Shown one piece after another: positions 17,503 to 25,174 of a DNA stretch of 38,105 bases. Each line of letters opens with the position of its first letter. Position 1 is the stretch's first letter. Source of the DNA: Actinomyces succiniciruminis (GTDB lineage Bacteria; Actinomycetota; Actinomycetes; Actinomycetales; Actinomycetaceae). The DNA lies in contig NZ_LK995497.1 in the NCBI RefSeq assembly GCF_900002405.1, positions 1-38,105 on the forward strand, in the 5' to 3' direction. Both the position numbers and the translations under genes were made by a program. The notes under the pieces were generated by a model that did not search any database, was not told the DNA's origin, and saw nothing but the letters and a program-made list of their open reading frames with translations.

Positions 17503-18039
17503 ATGATGAATCTACTAATAATAATTACGGGAGCTGTCGGAGCTGCGTTGATGCCGACGTGGGTGCTTCAGCTAAGAAGCGACTACGACATATCGATCAG
17601 GTGCGTGCTGACACCGAGCGCCGAGCGGTTCCTATCCCCCAACGCGATGGCCGCGATAACGGGCCAACCAACGTACCTTGAAAGTAGCTGGGGAGTGAGC
17701 GGCAGAGCCATTCATAAGGAGCTAGCATACTGGGCGGACAAAGTCCTCGTCGCCCCCGCTTCGCTCAATTCAATGTCCAAGATAATGCAACTCGACAGCA
17801 GTAATCTGGCCTTAGCGACCGTCGCATTCACAGCCGCACCTACGTATATAGTACCCGCTGTCAGTGGCCCTGTGACTAGAAAGGATAGATACAAAGAACT
17901 TCTTGCGTCCTTGAGGAAAGACTACACCTTGATTCTACCTTCAATGAACGACGCATCCGTGTCTCTCGTCGACTTCAACCCAGAAGAAGGAGGGATGGCA
18001 ACGTACGAGGATGTAAAATCAAAACTCCAATTAGGATAA
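17503..18039 (+). CDS. EpiD/LanD-like flavoprotein (HFCD family) with degenerate motif
   Basis: LanD enzymes are FMN-dependent cysteine decarboxylases that oxidise the C-terminal Cys of a precursor to an enethiol, which then forms aminovinyl-cysteine. The 178 residues show the Rossmann-like start LLIIITGAVGAAL, the segment CVLTPSAERFLSP, a His at 71 (AIHKELAYWAD, matching the catalytic His of EpiD) and the motif PASLNSMSKI (85-94, matching PASANTINKI). The second family signature, PxMNxxMW, is replaced by PAVSGPVT (118-125), losing the conserved Asn and both Met. It may still act as a decarboxylase with altered specificity, or may bind substrate without catalysis. The start is ATG 17503 with GAGGGAG about 6 nt upstream. 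Neighbouring precursors 1 and 3 end in Cys, as such an enzyme would need. Confidence 0.8.
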   Translation: MMNLLIIITGAVGAALMPTWVLQLRSDYDISIRCVLTPSAERFLSPNAMAAITGQPTYLESSWGVSGRAIHKELAYWADKVLVAPASLNSMSKIMQLDSSNLALATVAFTAAPTYIVPAVSGPVTRKDRYKELLASLRKDYTLILPSMNDASVSLVDFNPEEGGMATYEDVKSKLQLG

Positions 18040-18106
18040 CCGTTCAGGAGCGACGATCGGAATGACGTCTAAATCGTCTAACCTGTCACACTTAGGAGAG
18101 ATTGGA

Positions 18107-18364
18107 ATGTCTACAGTCAGTCACGACGACTTGTCGCCTAGCCAGCGTCGACAAAGAACCAAGAAGCGTATCGCAGAGTCGGTCTGCGGAAGATCTGACT
18201 TGTCAGACGACCAGATGCGCGCAATTGGTGGCGCTGGGTCTAACGCTTCGCCGGCTGGGACTTGGACCATCGGAATCGGGATCACGGTGGCAGTAGGTTG
18301 CTTCACCTTCGACACCACCGCCTGCGCCGGTACGTGTGGAGCATTTACCAAAGGATGCTGCTAA
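18107..18364 (+). CDS. Lanthipeptide precursor 1 (double-Gly leader, C-terminal CysCys)
   Basis: 85-residue peptide. The leader (1-42) is polar and charged and ends LSDDQMRAIGG, a double-glycine site for the C39 exporter. The predicted core (43-85) contains five Cys (65, 73, 77, 84, 85) and ten Ser/Thr. Its part TWTIGIGITVAVGCF recalls the hydrophobic N-terminus of lichenicidin/haloduracin beta peptides, and it ends AFTKGCC. ATG 18107 with AGGAGAG upstream was chosen; the frame also opens at 18062 without a ribosome-binding site. The C-terminal pattern GTC-GAF-T-x-GCC recurs in precursor 2. The C-terminal Cys makes it a possible LanD substrate. Confidence 0.87.
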   Translation: MSTVSHDDLSPSQRRQRTKKRIAESVCGRSDLSDDQMRAIGGAGSNASPAGTWTIGIGITVAVGCFTFDTTACAGTCGAFTKGCC

Positions 18365-18429
18365 CGAACCAGACAACAGGCAAAAGATTACTATACCACT
18401 CGAGTGAGTCTTTTAGGAGGAGATTCCGT

Positions 18430-18696
18430 ATGACATCGATGCAACTCTCTCGGACTGAAAGCAGCGCGCTGCCTATAACGACTTGGGAAACAGCGTCACA
18501 AACCAAGCAGCGTCGTGTTGTGTTGCACAAAGGGTATAACCCGGCTGGCAGGGCGAGCTTACCAGACTCCGTGATTAAGAACATTGATGACGCCGATAAG
18601 GGGGAGCCAGTTGCTTGGACAGTCTTCAACTATATTTGCACCACTCTGTTTGGCACCTGCGCATTCCGAGGAACTAATGGGTGCTGCAACGTTTGA
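18430..18696 (+). CDS. Lanthipeptide precursor 2 (mosaic, C-terminus CCNV)
   Basis: 88-residue peptide from ATG 18430, with AGGAGGAG 6-7 nt upstream. The leader contains NPAGRASLPDSVIKNIDDAD, which lines up with the HPSGRAELDMSTLADI region of precursor 3. It has no double glycine; cleavage near KGEP (57-60) is a guess. The core, about VAWTVFNYICTTLFGTC then AFRGTNGCCNV, has four Cys (70, 77, 85, 86) and Thr at 64, 71, 72, 76 and 82. Its end matches precursor 1 (GTC, AF, T-x-GCC) but carries two extra residues, so it does not end in Cys and should not be a LanD substrate unless trimmed. It probably forms three or four thioether rings through LanM. Confidence 0.85.
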   Translation: MTSMQLSRTESSALPITTWETASQTKQRRVVLHKGYNPAGRASLPDSVIKNIDDADKGEPVAWTVFNYICTTLFGTCAFRGTNGCCNV

Positions 18697-19062
18697 ATAG
18701 GAACACCCGTCAGAACCTAACCGTGACTATCGACAATACGACCGCGAACGTAATCGACAGAGAAAGGGGGGGCAGGCAGCGACTTATCAACGAGCAAACA
18801 AAACGCACGCTGTATTGAGTCAGAGACAACTCCAGCACCCGGTGTAATCATGTATCACCGTCGCCCTGGGCACGCGTGTCACGACTGCCAACGACAGGTT
18901 TATACACGCACCGCAGTTGGTCGAGCACCCTACGACGGACTGGACGTCTTAGGCTTTCTAACTAGGTCGAGAACAGAGTTGCGACTACGGCGTTGCATCC
19001 CATACACCGATGGGTGAGCCTACGTTGGCTTACCCCAACGCGCTACCACAGGAGTGATCATT
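18697..19062 (+). other. Gap between precursors 2 and 3
   Basis: No convincing gene. A 55-codon frame from ATG 18850 lacks a ribosome-binding site and family resemblance. A -10-like TAGGCT lies at 18950-18955 without a -35, and a small stem (CGTTGG/CCAACG, about 19022-19040) precedes the ribosome-binding site of precursor 3. A separate weak promoter for precursor 3 and lanM is possible. Confidence 0.4.
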
Positions 19063-19332
19063 GTGACAGTCCCCGAGATCTGGAAGACGCCATACAAACG
19101 TTCCGCTCGAGGAGGCGGAACAGTCAACGCAAACCACCCCAGCGGCCGGGCGGAACTCGACATGTCGACGTTGGCTGATATTGCCGAGGCCGCTGGTGCC
19201 GGTTCCCAGGACTATTGGAGCTTTGGCTGCTGCGGCGGCCTGACCCGAGGAGATTGCGGGAATACCGCCATCAACTGTGTCACGCTCAACAAGACTCCGT
19301 GTCCATCGGCATATGTGACCTGCACCTGCTGA
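19063..19332 (+). CDS. Lanthipeptide precursor 3 (seven Cys, ends TCTC)
   Basis: 89-residue peptide. GTG 19063 is preceded by CAGGAG at 8 nt; a GTG at 19054 lies within that site and is less likely. The leader has NANHPSGRAELDMSTLADIA and then EAAGAG (42-47), the probable end, a Gly-Ala-Gly rather than double-Gly site. The core from Ser48, SQDYWSFGCCGGLTRGDC and onward to AYVTCTC, contains Cys at 56, 57, 65, 72, 80, 87 and 89 and nine Ser/Thr. The Cys richness suggests either extra disulfides or dense rings. Thr86 and the terminal Cys89 are three residues apart, the spacing used for an aminovinyl ring in epidermin, consistent with the LanD-like gene. It is unlike precursor 1 except in general plan. 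Confidence 0.85.
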   Translation: MTVPEIWKTPYKRSARGGGTVNANHPSGRAELDMSTLADIAEAAGAGSQDYWSFGCCGGLTRGDCGNTAINCVTLNKTPCPSAYVTCTC

Positions 19333-19401
19333 ATACGCTCCGCCATGGAGCGGTAGCAGCGCATTGCCACCGGTATGAGGCTGGAACCCAGTCTCCACGA
19401 G

Positions 19402-19446
19402 GTTGCGTTTGGGGGCGGCGCAGCGGTCGTTGCCCCCAAACACAAC
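19402..19446 (+). promoter_or_regulatory. Hairpin between precursor genes and lanM
   Basis: GTTGCGTTTGGGGGC (19402-19416) pairs with GCCCCCAAACACAAC (19432-19446) with one mismatch, around a 15-nt loop. It begins 70 nt after the precursor 3 stop and ends 40 nt before the lanM start, with no T-run. Partial termination or mRNA stabilisation here would give more precursor than enzyme, as in other lantibiotic operons. Confidence 0.7.
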
Positions 19447-19486
19447 CAGCGACCATATGGCCACCACTCAGTTCCTAGGAGGAGAC

Positions 19487-22400
19487 ATGGATACCCGGGC
19501 TATCGCTCGTAAGGCTGCGTTCATAGACGAGAGGATTGTTGTCGCGCCGGAGGCGGTTGATACGGACAAGGGATCCGAGAGGATGAAGATGCTGCTGAAT
19601 CAGTATTCTCCCCGCGACGACGACTACGAGTCTCTGTTTCTTCGAGAGTATGGGTTCAACTCGCCCACCGATCTTTCTTTGCGACTAGGCGTTGTGGAGT
19701 ATGATTCCAACACCTGCATGTACTCGGATGTTGACGAGAACTGGGTGGCAACGCTTACCCGGATACTGCAGCTTGTGCCACCGACTGAGGAACATCTTCA
19801 CGCAGAGAACAACGCCGGCAGGGACGCTGTAGAAGTATTCCTCAGGCCTTTTGAGCAATACGTTGCAAACGCACTCGGCGCGGAAGTTGAGCAAGCAGCA
19901 TCCGGCTTTAGATACCTCCGATTGAACCCGAAGTTTGTCCGAGAGTTCTGCGAACCGCCTCACAACGAGCTGAAGACGCTAGTAACACAGACTATGATTC
20001 TGGAGTTGCATGTCGCTAAGTACGAGCACGAGCGTGACGGTTCGCATTACACATTGGCCGACTTCAATTCTAGGATGCTGAACAGATCGTTTTACGAACA
20101 CTTTTTTGACGAGTACGCGACGCTTGGCAGAAGACTAACTACAAGAGTGCTAGCTGTTATACAGTCAAGGAGGGAAATGCTTGAGAGACTTCTCAATGAT
20201 GAGCCTGGAATATTCGCGTGCAGGTTGCTGGACACGTGTATCCTCTCGGGCGTTTCTTTCTCGGCAGGTGACAAGCATAACGGTGGACGCTCAGTCTCCG
20301 TAATTCACTTTGAAGGCGGAGGTGGCCTTGTATACAAGCCCCGTCCGATGCAGGCAGAGGCGATTTTTTTCGACTACATTGCTCAGATGTCTAGCGACTT
20401 GAATCTGTCGCTAAAGGTGCCAACGTGCTATTGTGGGACTGGATATGGTTGGCAGGAGTATGTGGAGCACCTGCCGGTTGATGGGCATTTTGCATTCGCT
20501 CAATTCTATCAGGAGTTAGGAGTTCTCCTGGCGGCTGCCTACGCCTTTGGACTGACCGATTTGCATCACGAAAACATTGTGGCGCACGGACCGCACCCGG
20601 TTCTGATCGACGCCGAGACTCTTTTTGCACCTCAAGTCGAGAAGATTATGAGAACCGAGGTGTCGTTCGCCCCGGATGTATCGCACGAAGCCCGTACTTT
20701 CAACTGTCTTCACACCGGAATACTGCCAACCGATCAGAACAATGACGCGGCGCGTGTTTGGGGTGCGGCGTATTCTGAAGGTACGAAGACTCCTTTTGAT
20801 GTTCCGATTATTCCTGCTGTGGATAGCATGGAGGCGGAAATCAAATACGATCGGGTAGAAATTGCGGTAGAGAAGAATGCACCGTACTATGGATCCGAGA
20901 CGGGTGACTGGTCAGAGTACGAATCGGAAGTCCTTGAAGGATTCGAAATCGCGTATCGTTATATATGTGCCGATAAGAGTCGGCTGGTGGAACGACATGG
21001 ATATGTTAACAGGTTGAGGGGAATTCCGGTCCGGGTTGTCCTCAAAGGAACGATGATGTATTCGGTGCTCCTTATGACATCGAATCATCCAGATTACATG
21101 AGGGAAGGAACCGAGGTTGAACGACTGTTCAGTTATGTCTGGCGCTATCCCTCGTTAGCGGATCCACGTATCTGGTTCAGTGAGCTCAAGCAGATGAGGA
21201 GACTAGATGTGCCTTATTTTTCGGTTCCCTTCTCTGGGACTGAGGTTGTTGATCCAGATGGCGTAGTTGTTGCGGAGGTTCAGCAAGAACTGTGTTCATG
21301 GTGGGTGGACCATATCAATGGCTTCAGCGATGCCGACCTTGAAAGACAATTGTGGTTTATTCGTGCGTCATATGTGACATCTGTTGCTGGCGAGAATTAC
21401 GAGCTGGATAGGCCTGATCGCCTGCGGCCTTTCTTGCTGCGTGGGTTTAGCGGGCCGGAGACAGACACCGCCGTGGGTACCGAGATTAAGGCGTCCGACG
21501 CTGGAAGGCAAATAGCTCGAAGGCTCTGCGAGAAGGCGTTACTGGGTAGCAAGGGAGGCTGGTATTCTATAACGGTCGTTGGGGATGAGAGGTGGTCGGT
21601 GCAACCTGTTGCTATGGATCTCTACAACGGAAACGCTGGGATCGGCTATGCACTTTTGTATATGGGATGTGCGCTCGATGAACCGGATGCCGTGGAGATT
21701 AGTACGTCGTTGGCGGACCAGACCGCGACATTTCTCAGAGGCGCGGCCACGTCGATCTCAGGGACCAAATTCACAGGCGAGCACCCACCGTACAATGACG
21801 TCGGTCTGTATGGCGCGATCGGAGGAGGTATATATTTCCTTTCTCACGTATCCGCTATGTTAGGCGATGACACCGGACGTTATCGCGAGTCGCTTGCGGC
21901 TATTGTGGAGGCGTTGCTTATGAGGCGCCCCAATCGACGATTTCTAGATATTGTGTCGGGTTCCGCCGGGCTTATCGAAGCCATGCGCAGCCTCTATGTC
22001 GCGATTCCCGAGCTCCGAGAAGGAGCAGTGTCCTTGGTGGAGATTCACGGTCGTCATCTCTGTTCCTCCGCCGAACGATCCAAATCCGGCGAGTGTTCGT
22101 GGCAGCAGGACCATATGGGAAAGAACGCGCTGGTGGGATATTCCCATGGTGCATCCGGAATAGTGTGCGCGTTGGCTGACGCGTCTGTCCTATGCGGTAG
22201 TGCCGAATTTCAAAGCTTTATTGACGGCGGTATGCTATTCGAAAGGAGGTGGCGCGCGGCTCGGGGATTCTGGCCAGATCTAAGGGATGAATTCTCATCG
22301 TCAACAGAGTCTCCGGGAATGATATCGTGGTGCCACGGCGCTCCTGGCGTGGCCTTGGCAAGGCTCCGGTTGTTGGAGAACGGCTATTCTTCGGAGTTGG

Positions 22401-22813
22401 TTCCTCGGTCCGATATTGTTGGGGATATGCTCGACGCTGTTGAGGAAAGTGTTTGTCGTAGTATCCTAGAAGGAGGAAGCCATTTCTCTACGTCGATGGC
22501 TTTATGCCATGGCCAGCTCGGAACCTTGGAGATACTTGGCCGTATCGCGCGCCACGGGGATGGCGATGGACGCGGATTTCCGGAATCTGATGCGAAGAAG
22601 TACCTTCGGCAAGTAGACAGTTATTGGCATGCCGCTATTTCGCGGGCATATAGGGACGGTGTCGTGTGCGGGGTGCCGAGGGGGTTGGAGGTTCCTGGAC
22701 TAATGACCGGTATCTCGGGAATTGGCCTGTCATTGATGCGTTACGGTAATAGTCGTTGGGACCTTCCACTTGTTCTTAGCGGCGATGTTCCCAGGCTGGG
22801 GTGTTCTCAATGA
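19487..22813 (+). CDS. lanM: Class II lanthipeptide synthetase LanM
   Basis: Bifunctional enzyme that phosphorylates and dehydrates Ser/Thr in the precursor cores and then adds Cys thiols to form (methyl)lanthionine rings. 1108 residues from ATG 19487, which follows AGGAGGAGAC; the frame opens earlier at 19403 but inside the hairpin. The N-terminal DUF4135 dehydratase shows GGRSVSVIHFEGGGGLVYKP and TDLHHENIVAHGPHPVLIDA-ETLF, the kinase-like catalytic loop. The C-terminal LanC-like cyclase from about residue 700 shows GNAGIGYALLYMG, YSHGASGI, SWCHGAPG and LCHGQLG; Cys949, Cys1007 and His1008 should bind zinc. A single LanM must therefore process all three precursors. It has clearly lower GC than the flanking chromosome and overlaps the next gene by 4 nt. 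Confidence 0.97.
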   Translation: MDTRAIARKAAFIDERIVVAPEAVDTDKGSERMKMLLNQYSPRDDDYESLFLREYGFNSPTDLSLRLGVVEYDSNTCMYSDVDENWVATLTRILQLVPPTEEHLHAENNAGRDAVEVFLRPFEQYVANALGAEVEQAASGFRYLRLNPKFVREFCEPPHNELKTLVTQTMILELHVAKYEHERDGSHYTLADFNSRMLNRSFYEHFFDEYATLGRRLTTRVLAVIQSRREMLERLLNDEPGIFACRLLDTCILSGVSFSAGDKHNGGRSVSVIHFEGGGGLVYKPRPMQAEAIFFDYIAQMSSDLNLSLKVPTCYCGTGYGWQEYVEHLPVDGHFAFAQFYQELGVLLAAAYAFGLTDLHHENIVAHGPHPVLIDAETLFAPQVEKIMRTEVSFAPDVSHEARTFNCLHTGILPTDQNNDAARVWGAAYSEGTKTPFDVPIIPAVDSMEAEIKYDRVEIAVEKNAPYYGSETGDWSEYESEVLEGFEIAYRYICADKSRLVERHGYVNRLRGIPVRVVLKGTMMYSVLLMTSNHPDYMREGTEVERLFSYVWRYPSLADPRIWFSELKQMRRLDVPYFSVPFSGTEVVDPDGVVVAEVQQELCSWWVDHINGFSDADLERQLWFIRASYVTSVAGENYELDRPDRLRPFLLRGFSGPETDTAVGTEIKASDAGRQIARRLCEKALLGSKGGWYSITVVGDERWSVQPVAMDLYNGNAGIGYALLYMGCALDEPDAVEISTSLADQTATFLRGAATSISGTKFTGEHPPYNDVGLYGAIGGGIYFLSHVSAMLGDDTGRYRESLAAIVEALLMRRPNRRFLDIVSGSAGLIEAMRSLYVAIPELREGAVSLVEIHGRHLCSSAERSKSGECSWQQDHMGKNALVGYSHGASGIVCALADASVLCGSAEFQSFIDGGMLFERRWRAARGFWPDLRDEFSSSTESPGMISWCHGAPGVALARLRLLENGYSSELVPRSDIVGDMLDAVEESVCRSILEGGSHFSTSMALCHGQLGTLEILGRIARHGDGDGRGFPESDAKKYLRQVDSYWHAAISRAYRDGVVCGVPRGLEVPGLMTGISGIGLSLMRYGNSRWDLPLVLSGDVPRLGCSQ

Positions 22814-22989
22814 GGGGCGGTGAGCAGCTATTTCGTCAAGAGGCGATAGAAGCATACAAGAAACATTTTCGCGACGATGGTCAACAGGCTTATCAATCGA
22901 GTCTAGAGCCGCCGTTGCTGACGTTGATTGCTTCGATACTAGTGCTCACAATCTCCATTATAGTTTGGAATAGCGCTGCGGTACTATGA
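22810..22989 (+). CDS. Small single-span protein resembling the N-terminus of HlyD-type adaptors
   Basis: 59 residues, starting at the ATG that overlaps the lanM stop (ATGA) and so probably translationally coupled. The N-terminus LFRQEAIEAYKKHF recalls the LFRxEALxA start of HlyD-like membrane-fusion proteins that accompany bacteriocin exporters. A proline-containing approach (SLEPP) and one transmembrane helix (LLTLIASILVLTISIIVW) follow. The protein then ends at SAAVL, lacking the whole periplasmic coiled-coil and lipoyl part. No continuation is visible in other frames before the exporter starts at 23011. It may be a reduced accessory of the exporter, or the residue of a degraded adaptor whose frame was kept by coupling. 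Confidence 0.7.
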   Translation: MRGGEQLFRQEAIEAYKKHFRDDGQQAYQSSLEPPLLTLIASILVLTISIIVWNSAAVL

Positions 22990-23010
22990 AAAGGTCTAGA
23001 GGGGTTCGAT

Positions 23011-25134
23011 ATGTCTTTTCGGCGCGTTCCGTTCGTACGTTTTCAGCAGTCTGAGACAGACTGTGGCATTGCATGTGTCAGCATGCTGCTAGCCTCCTTT
23101 GGCCGACGTGCTTCGATGGAGAACTTGCGTGACATGGTTAGCTGGGGAAGAGACGGCACGTCGGTTGCGGCGATTACTGAGTTGTTGGAAGGTCTAGGCG
23201 TCCGTTATGCTGTCGAGAGCATAGACGACATTGGTTATTTTCGCCGCGACGACTTTGAGGGCCCTTGCATGGTACATTGGCGGTTCTCGCATTGGGTTGT
23301 TGTTGAGGGGGCTGGTCGTAAGGGATTTTCGGTGGTAGATCCCCAAAGGGGACGGTATATGGTGTCTCCCGAGGAATATTCGAGCTCGTTTACGGGGATT
23401 TTGATTAGGATTGTTGGGACCGACTATGAGCGAGTAGGTCGTCTGGCTCGTCTTCGTTTGCTCATTAGTCGCATGAGATCGATTGGCGGTGTGTTCATTC
23501 CCTTTGTTGATAGAAAGAGGCTTGGCCTCTCGGTTGCTGCAGCGCTTATAGTCCAGGCGATACCAGGACTTGGTGCTTGGTTAACTGCCACATTGTTTAG
23601 TCGGATGTCTGTAGGACTTGATAGAGATACGGCTATTACTTGCTGTTTGTCGCTGCTTGCTTTTGGTATCGGCTCGGGTCTAGCAATGTTTTCGCGCGGG
23701 ATTGCGTCGGCTCAGCTGGGTGCGGACCTCCGAATGTCTATCGGGGTGCGGTTGCTATCCGCCTTTCTTAATGCATCATTTCGATACGTGCAGGGTCGGT
23801 CAATCGGTGATGTAGTCAATAGAATCGTCGGGGTTCAGGTAGTGCAGAATCTGCTGTCTAACGTGCTCCTGACGGTGATGTTCGACCTTACCTCGACGGT
23901 TGTATACGTCGTGGCGCTGTTGTTGTTGTGGACTGAGGCCGGCGTTTACGTGTGCTTGCTTCTAGTAGCCTATGCGGTATTTCTTTTCTTCTCCGGTCGG
24001 CGGATGTACCACCTGTCGGTCGCCAGTGTTAACGCTGCGAGTACTGCTCAAAGCGAGTTGGTCGGGATATGTTCAGCGGCGGAGGCTATAAAGCTGGCGC
24101 AAGCTGAACGCCGCATTTCTTCGAATTGGAGATTTACGCTCGGCCAAGAAGTATTTAGGGAGTATAGGTTTTTGCGTTTTCAGGCTATGCTCCAGGCGGT
24201 CGGCGTCTTTGTGCAACAAGTGTTGCCATTGTGCATTCTCGTCTATGGCGTGTTCAGGTTCACTCAGGGTTCTGTGTCTATCGGTTTGATTGCGGGTGTA
24301 AACTCACTTCTTGGTTCGTTATTCGGTTCTGCGATGATGATATCGTATACGGCTCAGCAGATTCTGTCGTCGGGCGTCGTTTTAGAGCGTGTTAGGGATC
24401 TGCTTCATGCACCTCAGGAAATTTCACGGGATATGTTCTCTGAGGGGATTGGTGCGGCCACGTTTTCTCAGAGTCTGACTTTGTCTCACGTAGTTAAGCG
24501 TTATGGCGGTTCTTCTTACCCCGTTCTGAGCGACGTGTCTTTGACTGTTAGACCAGGGGATTTCATCGGAATTAAAGGGAGGACTGGTGCTGGAAAGACC
24601 ACGCTTCTGCGCACTATTGTCTGTCTCGAAGATATCGACGGCGGGGACATCAGATTTGACGGCGTGAGTAAGGACGAGTTGACGGTGATGTCTGTGAGGA
24701 GCCTGTTTGGTGTTGTTTCCCAGGAACCCCAGATTATGGCTGGTTCACTAAGGTACAATTTGACCCTTGGCGTCGACGGTGTTTTTTCTGACGATTTGCT
24801 TTTTGAGGCTCTCGAGGTGGTCGAGTTAGCTCAGGAAGTTAGGATGATGCCGATGGGCTTAGATACCGTTATAGGCGACTCTGGTGCGGGGTTGTCTGGT
24901 GGTCAGTGCCAGCGACTGGCTATCGGGCGTGCGGTACTGAGGGATTGTTCGGTGTTGGTTCTTGACGAGGCTACTAGCGCTTTGGACTTGTCCACGGAAG
25001 TGGCGGTTGTTAGCAAGCTGAGAAGAAGGGGCGTCGCGGTTATCTGTGCCACACATCGCGATTCTACGTTGAGGAGCGCTGATGCCGTTTATGAGCTCGC
25101 GGGTGGTAAACTTACGAGGGTGTGCTTGTGTTGA
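23011..25134 (+). CDS. lanT: C39 peptidase-containing ABC exporter (LanT/AMS type)
   Basis: Removes the leader and exports the modified peptide across the membrane. The N-terminal 135 residues are a C39 bacteriocin peptidase: Gln12, Cys18 (QSETDCGIACVSMLL), His94 (HWRFSHWVVVEGA) and Asp110 (VVDPQRG) form the active site. A six-helix transmembrane domain runs over about 160-460. The ATPase carries GRTGAGKTT (about 523-531), SGGQ (about 628) and VLVLDEAT (about 647). 707 residues is normal. The start is ATG 23011 with AGAGGGG upstream. Precursor 1 has the double-Gly site it expects, while precursors 2 and 3 do not, which raises a question about how they are cut. It shares the lower GC of the cluster. 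Confidence 0.95.
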   Translation: MSFRRVPFVRFQQSETDCGIACVSMLLASFGRRASMENLRDMVSWGRDGTSVAAITELLEGLGVRYAVESIDDIGYFRRDDFEGPCMVHWRFSHWVVVEGAGRKGFSVVDPQRGRYMVSPEEYSSSFTGILIRIVGTDYERVGRLARLRLLISRMRSIGGVFIPFVDRKRLGLSVAAALIVQAIPGLGAWLTATLFSRMSVGLDRDTAITCCLSLLAFGIGSGLAMFSRGIASAQLGADLRMSIGVRLLSAFLNASFRYVQGRSIGDVVNRIVGVQVVQNLLSNVLLTVMFDLTSTVVYVVALLLLWTEAGVYVCLLLVAYAVFLFFSGRRMYHLSVASVNAASTAQSELVGICSAAEAIKLAQAERRISSNWRFTLGQEVFREYRFLRFQAMLQAVGVFVQQVLPLCILVYGVFRFTQGSVSIGLIAGVNSLLGSLFGSAMMISYTAQQILSSGVVLERVRDLLHAPQEISRDMFSEGIGAATFSQSLTLSHVVKRYGGSSYPVLSDVSLTVRPGDFIGIKGRTGAGKTTLLRTIVCLEDIDGGDIRFDGVSKDELTVMSVRSLFGVVSQEPQIMAGSLRYNLTLGVDGVFSDDLLFEALEVVELAQEVRMMPMGLDTVIGDSGAGLSGGQCQRLAIGRAVLRDCSVLVLDEATSALDLSTEVAVVSKLRRRGVAVICATHRDSTLRSADAVYELAGGKLTRVCLC

Positions 25135-25174
25135 TGGCTCAGCCGTCGATGCCACGAGGAGGTGAGGGCGCGCA

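Noticed and set aside
18850-19017. 55-codon ORF between precursors 2 and 3, considered as a fourth precursor
   Set aside because: No ribosome-binding site, few Cys and Ser near the C-terminus, no leader pattern.
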